DNA from: Mercenaria mercenaria
Lineage: Eukaryota; Mollusca; Bivalvia; Venerida; Veneridae
Length of the DNA: 64,000 bases
Assembly (NCBI RefSeq): GCF_021730395.1
Contig: NC_069367.1
Coordinates: forward strand, 71,781,501-71,845,500
Direction: 5' to 3'
Part shown: positions 10,701 to 21,400 of the stretch, one piece after another
Numbering within the stretch: position 1 is the first letter of the stretch
Layout of the letters: every line of letters begins with the position of its first letter
Made by a program: the position numbers and the translations under genes
The notes under the pieces: model-generated
The model's input: the letters and a program-made list of their open reading frames with translations, nothing else
Databases searched by the model: none
What the model was told of the DNA's origin: nothing

Positions 10701-11549
10701 GCGCATAAGTGTGTTAAGCTTGGAAAGAACGAGCTAATTTTGTCGCAGTCCATTGTTTGATCTTGGATATTTAGGCAGGAAAATGACAATTTGCTTTCAA
10801 AGAAATAGCAAGATAATATTGATCGATATCCTTCGATATTCTCTTTGAACTTTGTCTTAACTGATTCCAAAAGACACTATTGTTTGACCTAGGATGATGA
10901 AATAAAAAAAGGTAACAGATGTTTCATTTCTACCTCCGAGATTAAAGTTAGATTGGGTCTCGTATCTGTTGAATGACTTAAGCCGCCAGTTGCCGCAAAG
11001 ATCAATACGAAATTAACCACTCTCCACGTAGCCTTTCTGTAACCTTTTACATGCAGTACACATAACATTACACAATTCGTAACAAGCCTATATACCTGTA
11101 GGCGTTTGACTGCAATTTTGATAACGAAAGCGAAAAATCATGATTCACAAAATTGATATTGCCAAAGAAAGTTTATTGGTCGTATTGCAGTGTTACTGTA
11201 AGAAAATTACGCGAGAATGGATTTACAGAACCTTCAAAGTTCACTTTCACACGCAAGCGCAACCATTAATATGTTGCTTGAAATTTCAGTTTGCTCTGCT
11301 TTGAAGTCGTGCAGGTGTCAGGACACACGAAAAGCTGTATATTGAAGAATGTAATTCAGTCGACGGAAGCCTTTTCTATCAGAATCAGAAGCTGTCATCG
11401 GGTATCACTAGGATCTGAATTTTAGAAAATAGGCATGAAATTCAATCATACCATATACACTTATCCTAGAACTTGCGCACATGTAAATGCAGCAATGAAT
11501 ATTACCCCCGTAACCTAAATATGGCAGAAACGATATCCCGCATTGACTT
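10701..11549. other. Gap downstream of the KCTD-type gene
   Basis: No exon was seen. On the minus strand an AATAAA (complement of 11172-11177) lies about 375 bases after the KCTD-type stop codon and could be its polyadenylation signal; this is position-based only. Confidence 0.4.
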
Positions 11550-11814
11550 CTAATCATAGAACCAATCTGAATCTTCGTCAGAAATGTAAAGATCCCCGTT
11601 CCTTTCGTGTACTCGGTGAAGTTCTGTTGCGCTTTGGCTTGTCTTTTTCCGCTGTCTCCTGCGTCTGTTGCGCCTGCGCGAATTTAGCGCGAGCTCTACT
11701 TCCTGAACGAGACCCGGAAGTCCGTAATAATCCGCCTCCACTTTGAGCAATATAAGATCCCGAAACCCGAAAGGAGTTGTCAGACGGTCACTTCTCAGAT
11801 AGTTAAGTATATGT
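11550..11814 (-). CDS. KCTD-type gene exon 3 with stop
   Basis: Acceptor tattttttcag, 265 bases to a TAG stop. It encodes HILNYLRSDRLTTPFGF, the final BTB helices, then a basic tract (SRRRNRRRRQRKK) that could act as a nuclear or nucleic-acid-binding signal, and an acidic C-terminus. Confidence 0.92.
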
Positions 11815-12941
11815 CTGAAAAAATAAAAACAAGCAAGTGAAAGAAATACGTCCTGACTGAATGAATGAAAATAGCATGTCTGTAGAAACTGACGAGCTCT
11901 TAATTATAAGCAGCAGGCTTCATCTTAATTCTAGGAAAAATAACATTTTGCGATGATGTTAATAAGCCAAGCTATTCAATACGTTTTTCTTTCACAGCTA
12001 ATTAGAATGTCAGTGTACCATTTTTAGGAATAATTAGCAAAAGGTTTGGAATAGGTACAATTGCCACAAAGAGCTTATTTACCTGAAAACCTGACCATCT
12101 CTATCAATGAAATAACTTCCTTTCTCATCTCTTGTGCATGGTACTTCACCAGTCATTAGCCGACACAAATAGCTTCCAGTTACCTTGGGTATTGCAAAGA
12201 AAAATATGATAAAATACCCCAAAACACTGTTTAGTTGCTGGTTGCTATAACATTTAAATGAGTTGATGCATTTTTCACTAACGTTTGTCTTAAGTCATGA
12301 CAAAGCTGAAATTAATTGTATACTAATCAGATGTGCCTTTCGACAAAATGAAACATTCTGGTTGAGCCATATTTATAATCAATCATACTTAGTACACCCC
12401 TGTGAAGAAAACGACACAATTCCTCACGTTCCGGACACGTGAGAAATGCGAATGACAAAAATGGGCTTTGCACCAAATCACTTCTTTCCACAGTCGTTAT
12501 ATTTTGAGTTTCAATAATTCCGTCTATCTTTGAATCAGTTATAGCCCCAGACTATATGAACAATTTATGAATATTTTTTACAATCTCTCAAAGTTCGTGT
12601 ATGGGTAACGTAGCAACAATGTCCTTTTATATTTGGCGCATGAAATTGTCAAACTTCTTGAAAAAATCTGAAATGTGAAAGTGAGATTTTATGTGTCCTC
12701 AAAAGTTAGTTACAAATTTTGCTTGAAATGTGAAGAATGTGTTCGTTCGATCTGTTCTTCACACTTGTATAAATCAGGATCGTGTTCTTCACAAGTGTGA
12801 AAATATGGTATAACATTACAACAATTTGAAATTTTCATAAATTTGGCTTACCTTGGTCAGTGTTGTTTTCGTGGACGAATAAAACGTACCCCCAACATTA
12901 AGCTTCACGATCCTGTCCGAAACAGCGTGATACTTTGACAT
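11550..12941 (-). CDS. KCTD-type BTB/T1 domain protein, complete
   Basis: Exons on the minus strand: 12941-12852, 12183-12083 and 11814-11550, with phases 0, 2 and stop all consistent, giving 151 residues. The protein begins MSKYHAVSDRIVKLNVGGTF, which is the T1/BTB start of KCTD proteins (V-x-LNVGG-x-x-Y/F-x-T). It continues with GSYFIDRDGQVFRHILNYLR, the family block YFIDRDGxxFRxxLNxLR, and with LLKVEADYYGLPGLVQEVE, the closing BTB helix (LxxEADFYxLxxLV). This layout is closest to KCTD6/KCTD21-like proteins. KCTD proteins form oligomers and often act as adaptors for cullin-3 ubiquitin ligases or bind other partners; which applies here cannot be told. After the BTB domain comes a very basic stretch of Arg and Lys and an acidic end (EDSDWFYD). 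The gene faces opposite to both neighbours and is compact at 1.4 kb. Confidence 0.9.
12083..12183 (-). CDS. KCTD-type gene exon 2
   Basis: Acceptor tacccaag, donor AG then gtaaat, 101 bases, phase 0 in and 2 out. It encodes GSYLCRLMTGEVPC and the core GSYFIDRDGQVF; the split Arg codon is completed in exon 3. Confidence 0.9.
12184..12851 (-). other. KCTD-type gene intron 1
   Basis: No nested gene was seen. It contains an 11-base inverted pair, TTCACACTTGT at 12758 and ACAAGTGTGAA at 12791, separated by 22 bases, which would form a small hairpin. Confidence 0.6.
12852..12941 (-). CDS. KCTD-type gene exon 1 with start codon
   Basis: Thirty codons from ATG (complement of 12939-12941) to donor AAG then gtaagc. 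It encodes the first beta strands of the T1 fold, with the hallmark LNVGG. It ends TKTTLTK in phase 0. No in-frame ATG is obvious just upstream. Confidence 0.9.
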
Positions 12942-13913
12942 TATAACTTAAATTGATATTCGGAAAGGATTAAATCCTTTACATTCTATTACACATAACT
13001 GACAAGTGAATACGACTAGAATAAATACAACTAATAAACTGAGAAGTACTGTATAATATACGTGTAACAATTTACTCTTGTTAAAAGAATAATCGTTGAA
13101 ACACGGAGGCCTCGCGGATTGCAAATCATACTTACGTCAAACAATGTGATACGGCATACTTCATGCGCATGCTGAGAAGACAAAATCAATATTATTATTA
13201 ATCTGCTGTAAGTATAGTTTTCCTCATTGCCAATATTCTGCACACTTCTTCACCCAAACAAAGTTAAATGCTTTTCCCAATTTTAGATAACAAAATTGTT
13301 ATTTTCAGTATTCCGTTCCGTAAATGATTGTTTACACACAAAATATAGACATTTATTTTCTGTCATCCAGTTTCCATGATAAGCCATTCATTGAAACAGT
13401 TCATCTGTTTAAGAATGAAATAAAGGCAGGTTTAATAATATGATTTCTTTGGACGAACCCAACTTTTAAAATTGGCCAATCGATTTCAGTCCTAGGTGAC
13501 CGTCACAATTTACCGACGTAGGTACGTACAGTTGCAGTGACTGTCACATTGACTCCTGGTGAAGACAGCTGTCACCTGAGCTGCTTGTATCTTAAATCAA
13601 TTGATTCATGAAATACGTTACTAGACTCTGATAGGAATTGTTTATCATATGGAGAAGTCATTATAACTACAGATACATATCATATAGAAAATTAGAAATC
13701 GGGAAGAAAATTTATCAAATTCACCCTCATTTAGAAACTTCTGCATAAGAAAGCCGACAGCGGCTTTGTGTGAATCATTCTGTAATATATAAAATACTTA
13801 ATCACAATTTCTGTTCGGTGGATGCAGTGGTGAAAATAAGCAATTTGCGTTATGTTTTTGCTTCCTTATGTTCTCTGTTTATAATGAACCTTATTGTAGA
13901 TTTTATTTACTTC
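12942..13913. other. Intergenic region upstream of the KCTD-type gene
   Basis: This is the likely promoter side of the minus-strand KCTD-type gene. No TATA box or other element stands out in a decisive position, and no exons were seen. Confidence 0.4.
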
Positions 13914-14064
13914 CAGACCAGCATTCGTACGTACTGTGGTAGCTGAGGTATAACTCGTACGTACTGTTGTATATGCAACTGTGGTATAACTCGTGCTTAC
14001 TCGTGTCGCGCTGTCATTTATATGACTGAAAAATTGTTGAAAAAGACGTTAAACCCGAACACAC
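13914..14064 (+). repeat. SINE tail fragment
   Basis: The end TATATGACTGAAAAATTGTT followed by GAAAAAGACGTTAAACCCG and ACACACACAC is almost the same as the 3' end of the SINE at 60015-60346. Upstream, CGTACGTACTGT-like units are repeated. The tRNA-like head is missing. Confidence 0.7.
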
Positions 14065-14329
14065 ACACATACTAGTGTAGTTGTGGTTTAACTAAAGTCG
14101 GTACTTGGGTTGGGTGGGTAAGGGAGTAAAGATTTCTAACCTCATACTAAATGAAACCAAGCCTGTTTCTTTTTGTGCATGGCTATGGTATCTGCTTCCA
14201 AAGGATATGATTAAAACATTTTTATTATGGCCTATGTTTCCGATAGATAGGGTCTTATTTTGTTCTTACAATGCTTTAATATGTTGATAAAGGACTGACT
14301 CTAATTATGGTCTATATTAGAAAAAAAGA

Positions 14330-14520
14330 TAGAATATTTTTATGGACCGGTACCGAATTAAATTACCCCAGTTTGAATGTTCTGGGTCACATAGTTCACA
14401 AGTTATTGGACAGAAACCGTTCGCTCCATAGACGGACGGACGAACGGATCGACAAAACAGCATACCGACGCTACCGACAGGTGCAAAGCAATATATTACC
14501 GCTTCTTTGAAGGGCGGCAT
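14330..14520. repeat. Interspersed repeat fragment
   Basis: A GC-richer block with GACGGACGGACGAACGGATCG, a purine-phase complement of the CCGTCCGTC motif found in the 41.7 kb repeat, followed by GGGCGGCATAA. The 67-residue ORFs on both strands here are products of the repeat. Confidence 0.5.
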
Positions 14521-14699
14521 AACCCATGTATTGGTTACAGTAAAATAAGCACATCAAGCAAGTGTTTCCTGTAAAGACTAATATTTTGAATCAAAATTGA
14601 ACCGGCGGTTAGTCTAACAACCGGCTAAAGTTTCGAACAAATAGATCCAGAACGCTATTGTTTTATTGACTGTTTCTTTATAAGTTAACTAACAGTCGC

Positions 14700-14890
14700 C
14701 ACCTGAAATTCACAGGGCTACTCCTCTAGAATATTACTATTAATGTTTAGTTCGCGGTTAGTACGCGATTCAGGAGACGCTCTAATTTCAGAAGCTTCCC
14801 TGGTCTTCAGCGTGCCAGGTGTAAATCACAGATATGCAGGACCTATATCTTTATGTTAGTAATTTTGGTTGAAGTAACAGGAACTCAAAA
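14700..14890 (+). repeat. Dispersed repeat, copy 1 (see 20935-21110)
   Basis: Ordered blocks are shared with 20935-21110: GGGCTACTCCTCTAGAA, CTTCAGCGTGCCAGGTGTAA and TTAGTAATTTTGGTTGAAG. The middle differs in length. The repeat is non-coding and its family is unknown. Confidence 0.6.
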
Positions 14891-15289
14891 CTCAAGAACA
14901 ATGGTTTTAGAATCAGACCATTGAATTGGAACTATATATATGTGTGTATCCTATGACAAGTTACGAATAAAGACGAATCAGTAAATGATATTACAAAATT
15001 ATTGTTCAACGAGTCCATCCACTTAAAACAATTGAGTAGTTTTGAATTAAAAGGATACACAAGTAGATAACTTCCTTTTAGATGATATCTACGTAAGTTC
15101 AAAGAAGGGAAAATGTTTAAAAAGCCATTCCTTTAGTCAACTCTGATTTGTTAAGGTGTACTTTCATAAGTTTCGTAATTCATGGGATTCCGTAATGATA
15201 GGAAAGATATAGGATAATCGATTACGGAGAAACTTATTCCGAATTACATGCAGTACTCTATGTGTAATATATAAGAAAATTTCAAGCCG

Positions 15290-15295
15290 ATGTAA
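15290..15295 (+). promoter_or_regulatory. Minimal start-stop uORF overlapping the first CLCA ATG
   Basis: The sequence ATGTAATG places an ATG directly followed by TAA, whose last A is the first base of the next ATG (15295). If the mRNA includes this site, a scanning ribosome would meet a one-codon uORF first. Its use depends on where transcription starts, which is not visible. Confidence 0.45.
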
Positions 15296-15498
15296 TGCAA
15301 TTTCGTTTTACATGGGATGTGAACACGGCTTTTGTATGTGAAGTCATGTTAAAACTTTATGTTTTTGTGGTGTTTTTAATCTGGATGGGGAGCTGGGATG
15401 CATACGGGATTTCTATATCCGATGGTCGATATGAAGATGTCAATGTAATAATCAAAGACAGTAATGCGGAAAATCAGCAGCTTTTAGAAGCCATAAAG
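15295..15498 (+). CDS. CLCA exon 1: signal peptide
   Basis: ATG 15346 gives the better signal peptide: Lys then VFVVFLIW, with a likely cleavage near DAYG-IS. The upstream ATG 15295 would add 17 residues that are not signal-like. It ends QLLEAIK at donor gtagag, phase 0. Intron 1 is 6.4 kb. Confidence 0.88.
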
Positions 15499-18400
15499 GT
15501 AGAGTAGAAATTATGTCACATTAAAGGAAGACATTGATAAAGTTAATTATTATAGAATCACGTCTTTTTTATATGTTAGTGTAGACGTTATTTCAAATTA
15601 ATTCGTATATCTTACCTGATACTATGCAATCTAATTTTGTAGGCAAATTAAAATAACCAATTAGGAGCCCCTGTATGACAAGCAAACAGCCCTGATAAAC
15701 TGTTATTATATGGTCAACAAAAAAATTCATTTATGGAATATAAAGGTTTTTTTTTCGTGTCGTTTAAAATAAAAAAGAAAGCCTTCAAAAACCTTGCCGA
15801 TATGGTATGAACAGTAACATATAGGAGGCCAAGACAATGTTGTGTATAGCTGATTCAGAACCAAGTAAAAAAATGAAAATCAACGCCATAACGTTATCAA
15901 AATGAATTGTAAAAACGGCATTGACCGTTGATTAAAGTCCGTTAAGTAATAAATGCCCGTACTAAAAATTGAATATTACCATCGATTAGGATTTTCAGTT
16001 TTAATATTAAATTTAATTTAGATTCTTGGTCACGTGAAAATTTGCATATTTAGCGGAGGGTAACACCACAATAAGTTTGTCATTTATATATAGGAATATT
16101 ATCGCTGCATGAAAAAGTCGGATAAAGGATATAGCTAGAACTAAGGTAAAATTGTTTATTACGGTAACAGAAAAACAAACCAGCAATTATTAACAATAAC
16201 AAAGTTTATTTTGAAATGTAACAATTCAAATAACTTGAAGGTTTTAACTAGCTGTTTGTTCAATTCTAATATGTAAGAATAATCTAAATCCTGTCCTAGC
16301 CAAAATTGAATCCAATCAGTTTTAATTCCAAATTTCACAGAGATATCAAACTGAATTTAGTTTGCACAAAGAAAATGAACCCTCTCTCAAAAGATAATTT
16401 TGTTAATACAGATTCATCAGATGTTGAATGTCCAAACTGGCAATATTTCGTTATTAAGAAATACAGGAAAAAAAATCAATAAAGCCTTGCTTAGGTTCTA
16501 CCTGTCCTCAAACAGCTTCCTATTTAAACTACCATGTAAGGTTCGAGCACTTCCATGTATCACCAACAATAAAACAATTCTGGAAAACCCAGAAAAGCCG
16601 AGACTTTTAAATAATACCCTGTTTATCAGCATCTATAGTGGGGCCTTCTGGAAAACCATAGCATATAAATGTTGACATTAGTATTCAAAATAAATAAATA
16701 AAAGATAATAAAGTGATCACATGTTTATAACAGAACGTTTATTAATATAAACAACAAACGAGTACAGTCAAGGACCAATCACAACCAAATCTATAAACAA
16801 TGTTTTATACGTGAACATTTTCTACCGCAAGATCAACATGACAAACGAGGATGTTTAATTAAAACTTTTAACTATTCTGTACAGAACAATTATACAAAAT
16901 GCTACAGCCGTTCAAAACGCACAGGTTAAGCATTGATTTCGGGTTTTAACTGTTTGTGACGACACACCAGATTCTGAATCATTTGGTGATGTTGTGAGGC
17001 TTCTCCGATAGTCCGATGGATGCTTTGAAATATCATGTAAATATTTGTTCTTGAACCTCCGCCTGAAATTTGTTTTGATAAAATATAATATAAACGGCCC
17101 ATTATTGAAATAATTGATTACGTTTTCCCAAGTTTAACATATCATTGGTATGCACTACATGGCTCATTTTGTATGTCATTGCGTTTGTTATTTGTTTTAG
17201 CACATGCATCTTATTGATAATGCTTTGTTTTATGTACACTTTTACCGAAATCTCTCTCTTTCTCTCTCTCTCCCCCTCTCTCTCCCTCTCTCTCTCCCTC
17301 TCTCACGCACGTTGCAACCTTCAACTTATAACTTTGCTGCGAAGATATAAATATATTAATAAAATGAAGAGACAACTGAAATAAACTTTATTATTTTTCT
17401 GATAACGGAAGATATCTAACATCATGGCTGCGCTCTCCTTGTCGGTCTAAAGATTTAGTTTTGTGTTATATATATATATATTTTTTTTTCGGTAAAAGAA
17501 AATAAATGAATCCTTTAAAAAGTATGTCAGCCTCAAGTGGCAATGATATCTATATAAAGATACATCGTTTCAGTCATCATACAAGTAATTGCTAAATATT
17601 AACACAAAACAGTAAAAGGATGTGACCACTTGACACACTTGACCATATGAGTTGATTTCAGCACGTACCAAAATCATTTTACCCACTTTGGGAAAAACAC
17701 ATTCTAAATATATATATAAAAAGCAAAGCAGGAAAGTACAATGGCAGAGCGCGAAGCTACAATCTTAAAAGTTGCACTCTTCGCAATCGATCCATTTTTT
17801 AGGCTGGCGATATTCGCCAGACTATTATAACCATATATCGAGTTTCTGTAAAGTTCAACAGGTGCTGAGACTGACAACACAAAATATAATTTCATGCGCA
17901 ATTCAAATAGTCCGCCACGTTAATCAGTTTTGCCATAGAGTTGTATAAAGATTGTTAAACTTACCTGTTTCAATAGATCCACTTGCGCAAACATGTTGTA
18001 ATAATGTTTTATTTTTCTAACGGTAAATACTTGAAAGATAACATTAGAAAATATTACATAATGATGGTAAATTAATTCGCCTCCATGATCGCTTCGTTAT
18101 AGATTATGACCTCGGTCTATAAGGAGCTAAGTAAACAAACGCTGGTTCCGAAAAACAATCGTCGATATGAATTATATTGCGCATTATTCGACGGCCTGAC
18201 ATAACGTGGAATATAAGAAATATGAAATATCAATTAAAATGAACTTATAGTGATATGAGTTATGTCAGGTCTTATATTTAGGGCTTAAGTTTTTAGAAAC
18301 TATTCTTTCAGATCATTTGCTATAGGAACTAAGGGACGTAATCGCTGCGTGATTACCACAGTAACGTGATATGAAACAAATGACCACATTATACCTGTTT

Positions 18401-21400
18401 TTAGGCTATTTTTATACTAAATTTGTTTTAAACAATCTGACGAATACTGAAAGATATAATGTAAAAAGCGCTTTGTCACCAATATGCTTTAAGGGTGGGG
18501 GTGTAGATGTAGCGAGTTTTTTTTTTAAATACACGTTTTCAACTTTTTTTCAGGTTATATTAAGGTAGTGGACCCGTATTGGTAATGTTTAACAATTGCA
18601 CTAACTTGATACAGTTCTGAAGTTAACATATTTCGCACTGTGATTCATCTTTAAATGACTTTTACCGTGTCGTTGTTGTTTTATTTGTTGTTTGTTTGTT
18701 TTTATTTGTTAATTTTGTGTAAGTCTTTTTTCCTCCAGCTGAAACAGAGACAAATTTCAAAGTGATAGCCATTGTGCAAAACGATCACAGAGAATTCATT
18801 TTACCAAATATTTTTCTAAATGAAACCTCAAAATATTGCGTCACAATTATAAAACACAAAATAAAATTGGCGATAACAATTTTTCTGGGGAGCCTCTAGT
18901 AAAAGGATTTAATCGGAAAGAAATTAAGCTCCAACTTTTGAAAATTATGACCTTGTTCTATGCATTCACAAAGAACCATAGGGCAGAAGTAAAACCTACC
19001 TATATACATTTATTCAAAACTTTGTAAAAATAAATGCAAAATCAAGAACTTTTACAAATGTAATTAAGAATTTTTTCAAAGATGTCTAAACATTCACCCT
19101 TCAGGTCAAATTCATTTGAAACAGCAAGAAATGACTAAGAAATGGCTAATCAAAAAAAAAACATTTCCGCTTTTGTACGACAGATCAATGATAATATGTC
19201 TTAAAAAAACAACAGTTTATCTCACTCGAAAAAAGAAAAATAATGAACAAAGTCTGGCCCTAGTAGGGTTTGAATCTACGCCCTCCTGAAAAATTAGTTA
19301 AAGTAATCTCATGGTAGGAATTGAATAATCTTAAAAAAAAATACATTATTACGGGTACGCCAATTTTCCTAACCATCGTATTAAGGAAGCAACATGACTA
19401 GATAATAATCATTAACAGTCCGGTTTATAGCGGGGTTCGAGCCCAAAATTTCCCTCGTATCGACAAGAAAATCGCCCCATTTGATCAATGTTCATACATT
19501 CACACATAATGTGTGTGTTGGGTGGGGGACTGCATATCGAATTATAGATATTGTGTTTGTTACCTTTATATTTTATCTGATATTATGTCCCTCAATGTTT
19601 ATTATCGCTTCGTAAGAAACATAATTTTACATAAACCGTTATGGCACGCCAATTGTCCAATATTCTAACACGATCCGATTCATTTTCCTATTAAAGAAGG
19701 CAGAAAACAGTAAATTATTATACAAGAAATCACTGTTCTGACGTCACAATTATTACGTCATGGCGTCAAACGGCATAGCGGTGCGCTGGAAAAGAAACCG
19801 ATTGAAAACGGGCAAATTTTTAATGAATGTCGTCAAGGATGTACTTAAAATCCTTGGTAACGTGTTAGAATCGAAATAATATATCTCATTTTGGGATTTG
19901 CTCTTGAATAAATCATTGTTTGGAGTTCAGATGCGAAGGAATTTTATCATGAGGGTATAATAATACGCATCTGAACGACAAATTTATTCAACGACAAATC
20001 ACTGGATGAAATATATTATTTCTTAAATAACGTTAACCCAGATTTACGGTTAAAAAGTAGAATTAACAATTACAGATAAACAAGCGTTTTCGAACGTAAA
20101 ACCAGGTTTTTCTAAAACTTACAATATTTTCGGGCGAAAACACGCCCATGGACCTAGGTTTCAACTAGGTTTTTCAATTGAGCTTTGAATTTCAGCCGTT
20201 ATTTTAAGTTCACGAGCGTAAACCTATGTTTACGGGAGTAAACCAGGGTTCTCAGGTGTAAACCATAGCTTACGAACGTGAACATATGTTAACGATTGAG
20301 AACTTAGGTTTACGACCGTGAACATGGGTTTACAACCGTAAACATAGGTTAACGCTGGTGAACATAAGATAATGACCAAAAATCATAGTTTTGTTCGAGA
20401 AACCAAGTTTTCCGAACTTAAACCTACGTTCACGTTCATAAACTATGTCTCACGCTCGTAAACCCAAGTTCATGGTCGTAAACATAGGTTCACGTCCGTA
20501 TACAATGGTTCTCCGCAATCAAATTATCCAACAATTACATTTTTGTCGAAAAACTATGATTATCGAATACTAACATAAATTTTCGAGCGAACACACAGTA
20601 TAACGGGCCTAAACTATAGTTTACTCTCTTGGACCCATGTTTACGTCCGATAAATTAGGTTTCTCGATTGAACTTTAACTTGGATGCACAAGTTAATCAA
20701 GATCACAACAATACCCTATGCTCGCCTTAGTTTAATATGGAAAACCCATAATATCTAAGATTTTTCAAACATCTTTCCCGCACAGTTTTCATTCAGTGTT
20801 TTGTGGTAGCCAGCCTTTCTGTACTTTCAGTACTTTGATGTTATACGAGTACTTAGCGCTTTGACATCGTACATTCGCCTTTTCGCTTTATTTATTTATT
20901 TATTTCTGGTGAATTTATCGCTACCGTTTACACATAAGGGCGGCTCCTCTAGAAGACGTTTAGTAAGTACTTTAATAGTTAAGAGGATAGAGAAGTAAAC
21001 AGAATACTCTCCATTCAAGAAGATTCTATGGTTCTTTAGCGTGCCAGATGTAAAACACTCAAATATTGGACCCTGATCACAATATTAGTAATTTTAGTTT
21101 GAGAAGAGGGTGCTAGAACGCCGGGAGTATCTGATGTGATCAACTGTAGTTCTATTATGTTAACATACAGTATTAACTTGTTTAAAGCTGTGTTTTCTTG
21201 TTAGTTTGCTATACTGTCTCGTCTACTGACCATATTATCTTGTCAAACGGACATGTCATTATGTTAACATACAGTATTATCTTGTTTAAAACTGTGGTAT
21301 TTTGTCTGTTTGCTATACTGTCTTGTCTAGTTGTGTTTTGTCCATTTGCTATACTGTCTTGTCTACTGACCATATTATCTTGTCAAACAGACATGCCATT

